DNA from: Actinomadura harenae
GTDB lineage: Bacteria; Actinomycetota; Actinomycetes; Streptosporangiales; Streptosporangiaceae
Assembly (NCBI RefSeq): GCF_003696215.1
Contig: NZ_RFFG01000055.1
Span: 1 to 51,787, forward strand
Length of the DNA: 51,787 nucleotides
Direction of reading: 5' to 3'
Below, in pieces: positions 49,661-51,787 of the stretch. The translations under genes and the position numbers were made by a program. The notes beneath the pieces are model-generated. The model was given only the letters and a program-made list of their open reading frames with translations, was not told the origin of the DNA and made no database searches. Each line of letters starts with the position of its first letter. The first letter of the stretch is position 1.

Positions 49661-51241
49661 ATGCCCAGACCGCTTGACCCGAGGCTCGTCCGCGAGGCCC
49701 GCGCGACCGCGCCCTACCTGGTCGCCTGCGCCGTGTCCGGCGGTCTGGCCGCCGCCTGCGCGCTCGCGCAGGCGGCGCTCCTGGCCCACGGGATCGCCCG
49801 GCTGACCGTCCCGCTCGCGCTGCTCGGCGTCGTCGCGTTCCGGGGGCTGCTGGTGTGGGGGCAGCAGGTCGCCGCCCATCGCGCCGCCGCCGGAGTGAAG
49901 GCGCAGCTGCGCGCGCGGGTGCTGGACAAGGTCGTCCGGGACCGCCCGGACGGCTCGTCCGGCGAGATCACCGCGCTGGTCACCCGAGGGGTCGACGCGC
50001 TCGACCCCTACTTCGCGGGCTACCTGCCGCAGCTGGTGCTGTCGGTCGTGGTCCCGGTGACCGTGGTCGTCGCGCTGGCCGTGTCCGACCTCCAGTCGGC
50101 CGTGATCGTCGCGGTGACGCTGCCGCTGATCCCGATGTTCGGCGCGCTGATCGGCCTCTACACCGCCGGCCGGACGCGCCGCCGCTGGCGCAGCCTGGAG
50201 GTGCTCGCCGGGCACTTCACCGACGTCGTCACCGGCCTGCCCACGCTCAAGGCGTTCGGGCGGGCGAAGGCGCAGGCCGCGCAGATCGAGCGGATCACCG
50301 GCGAGCACCGGCGCGCGACGATGGGCACGCTGAAGATCGCGTTCCTGTCCGCGCTGGTCCTGGAGGTCGCGGCCACCCTGTCGGTCGCGCTCGTCGCCGT
50401 CTCGGTCGGCCTGCGGCTGGTGTCGGGGTCGCTGACGTTCGAGACCGCCCTGTTCGTCCTGATCCTCGCGCCGGAGGCGTACCTGCCGCTGCGCGCGGCG
50501 GGCGCGCAGTTCCACGCCGCGCAGGACGGCGTCGCCGCGGCCGAGAAGATCTTCGCCGTGCTGGACGCGCCCGGCGGGTCCGTCCCCGAGGGCGGGTCGG
50601 CGCGCCCGCGCGGGGAGATCCGCGTCGAGGACGTCACGGTCGAGCGCCGCGACGTGGTCGGCCCGTTCTCCTTCACGGCCCCGGCCGGGGAGCTGACCGT
50701 GCTGGCCGGGCCGTCCGGCCTCGGCAAGACGACCCTGCTGGACGTCCTGCTCGGGTTCACCCCGGCGGCGTCCGGCCGCGTCCTCGCGGACGGCTCCGAG
50801 GCCACACCCGGGGACGAGTGGCGGCGCGGCGTCGCCTGGGTGCCGCAGCGGACGTTCCTCATCGCCGGGACGGTCGCGGAGAACATCGCGCTCGCCGTTC
50901 CCGGCGCGTCCGACGAGGCCGTGCGGCGCGCCGCCGAGGCGGTCGGCGTCACCCGCTTCACCTCGCTGGACGCCGACGGGGCGGCGCTCTCGGCGGGGCA
51001 GCGGCAGCGCGTGGCGCTCGCGCGGGCCGTCCTGCGGATCGACGTGCTCGACACCCAGCTCGTCCTGCTGGACGAGCCGACCGCGCACCTCGACCCCCGC
51101 ACCGAACTGGAGATCCTCGACCTGCTCGACGGCCCGCTGCGCGGCCGGACGGTCATCGCGACCACCCATCGCAGCGCCCTCCTGGAACGCGCGGACCACC
51201 TCGTCCGCCTCGACGCCGACGCAGTGGCGGTGCCCGCATGA
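49661..51241 (+). CDS. cydD: Thiol reductant ABC exporter subunit CydD
   Basis: 526-aa half-transporter: an ABC membrane domain of six helices (1-300) and an ATPase domain with Walker A GPSGLGKTT, signature LSAGQRQR and Walker B LVLLDEPTAHLD. With CydC it exports glutathione or cysteine-type thiols and is needed for bd oxidase assembly. 28 bp after cydB. Its stop overlaps the cydC start (ATGA). Confidence 0.95.
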   Translation: MPRPLDPRLVREARATAPYLVACAVSGGLAAACALAQAALLAHGIARLTVPLALLGVVAFRGLLVWGQQVAAHRAAAGVKAQLRARVLDKVVRDRPDGSSGEITALVTRGVDALDPYFAGYLPQLVLSVVVPVTVVVALAVSDLQSAVIVAVTLPLIPMFGALIGLYTAGRTRRRWRSLEVLAGHFTDVVTGLPTLKAFGRAKAQAAQIERITGEHRRATMGTLKIAFLSALVLEVAATLSVALVAVSVGLRLVSGSLTFETALFVLILAPEAYLPLRAAGAQFHAAQDGVAAAEKIFAVLDAPGGSVPEGGSARPRGEIRVEDVTVERRDVVGPFSFTAPAGELTVLAGPSGLGKTTLLDVLLGFTPAASGRVLADGSEATPGDEWRRGVAWVPQRTFLIAGTVAENIALAVPGASDEAVRRAAEAVGVTRFTSLDADGAALSAGQRQRVALARAVLRIDVLDTQLVLLDEPTAHLDPRTELEILDLLDGPLRGRTVIATTHRSALLERADHLVRLDADAVAVPA

Positions 51242-51787
51242 CGACGAATGAGACGACGGCCCACGAGATGGCGACGCGGCGGCCCGGGTTCCGGCTCGGG
51301 CTGGCCGTCCTGGCCGGAGCCGGGGCGCTGGCCTGCGGGATCGCGCTCATGGCGACCTCGGCGTGGCTGATCTCGCGGGCCTCGCAGCACCCGCCCGTCC
51401 TGTACCTGATGGTCGCGATCGTGTCGGTTCGCGCGTTCGGCATGGGACGCGGCGTGCTCCGGTACGCCGAACGGCTCGTCTCCCACGACGCGGCGCTGCG
51501 GCTCCTCGCGCGCACCCGCGTGCGCGTCTTCGAACGGCTCGCCGACCTGACCCCGGCCGTCCGGCCGAGCGGGGACGGCGGGCCGCTCGGCGTCGTCCTC
51601 GACAACGCCGAAGGCGTCGCGGACCGCTGGCTGCGCGGCGTCCTGCCGATGGCGTCCGCCGCGATCGCGTGCGGCGGGGCCGTCGTCCTGGAGTGGTGGC
51701 TGCTGCCGTCCGCGGGGGCCGCCCTGCTGGCCGGGCTGCTCGCCGGGGGACTGGTCGCGCCGCTGCTCGCCGCGTCCGGGGCCCGCC
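51238..51787 (+). CDS. cydC: Thiol reductant ABC exporter subunit CydC (partial, cut by window end)
   Basis: The ATG overlaps the cydD stop as ATGA. The visible 183 residues are the membrane domain: a first helix LGLAVLAGAGALACGIALMA, then the CydC-typical SAWLISRASQHPP, VRAFGMGRGVLRYAERLVSHD, and a third hydrophobic region. The ATPase domain lies beyond the window. Confidence 0.93.
   Translation, partial: MTTNETTAHEMATRRPGFRLGLAVLAGAGALACGIALMATSAWLISRASQHPPVLYLMVAIVSVRAFGMGRGVLRYAERLVSHDAALRLLARTRVRVFERLADLTPAVRPSGDGGPLGVVLDNAEGVADRWLRGVLPMASAAIACGGAVVLEWWLLPSAGAALLAGLLAGGLVAPLLAASGAR

Overview
The window is about 52 kb of very GC-rich chromosome with densely packed genes on both strands. 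It looks like a filamentous or related actinobacterium, and family Thermomonosporaceae (Actinomadura-like) is my best guess. The evidence is the codon use, the actinobacterial-specific families (DUF2342 protease, UPF0182, PPA1309, YlbL-type PDZ protease, DUF3054, DUF6069-like, ABC1 kinase), the hisN / rsgA-aroA neighbourhood, the cydABDC operon, and many leaderless genes. The genus is inferred from gene content, not from a marker gene.

Layout. 0.2-9.4 kb: ABC1 kinase, a crotonase-fold protein without the hydratase glutamates, an NmrA-like SDR, a YgjP metallopeptidase coupled to an unrecognised protein, a translationally coupled minus-strand operon (DUF2342 protease, 58-aa protein, NUDIX), a divergent SDR, and an ArsR-SRPBCC fusion regulator with a clear two-site operator. 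9.4-19 kb: a secreted protein, a SnoaL-like protein, a LuxR/histidine kinase two-component pair, a small membrane protein, the large UPF0182 protein, PPA1309, MoaE and the PDZ/Lon-like protease. 19-25.3 kb: two initiator tRNA-fMet genes with identical bodies and promoter -10 regions bracket a peptidoglycan-binding protein, a PucR regulator, putB-pruA (proline to glutamate) and a P450.

25.4-38.9 kb: the most accessory-looking part, rich in lipid and redox enzymes. It holds a fatty acyl-AMP ligase (FAAL-like), a 993-aa fusion of a PhaC-like alpha/beta hydrolase with a degenerate adenylation domain, an L,D-transpeptidase, a P450 coupled to an SDR, an aldehyde dehydrogenase, a DUF2236/MpaB-like oxygenase divergent from a TetR regulator, and a type-B carboxylesterase. 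39-47 kb: GNAT, L-2-hydroxyglutarate oxidase, a small membrane protein, HisN, a coiled-coil protein, and the aroA-rsgA-Ser/Thr kinase group. 47-51.8 kb: cydA-cydB-cydD-cydC (cut by the window edge) with a tandem operator-like repeat after its -10.

Three patterns run across the window. First, a TAnnnT hexamer lies 6-8 nt before the start codon of many genes, the signature of leaderless transcription, and it fixes several GTG and ATG starts. Second, short tandem repeats (9-26 bp) begin at or just after stop codons of many genes and often copy the stop codon itself. Third, most unannotated palindromes sit over promoters of regulator-linked genes (ArsR, TetR, P450-SDR, cyd). I see no CRISPR array, insertion sequence, prophage or obvious defence system.
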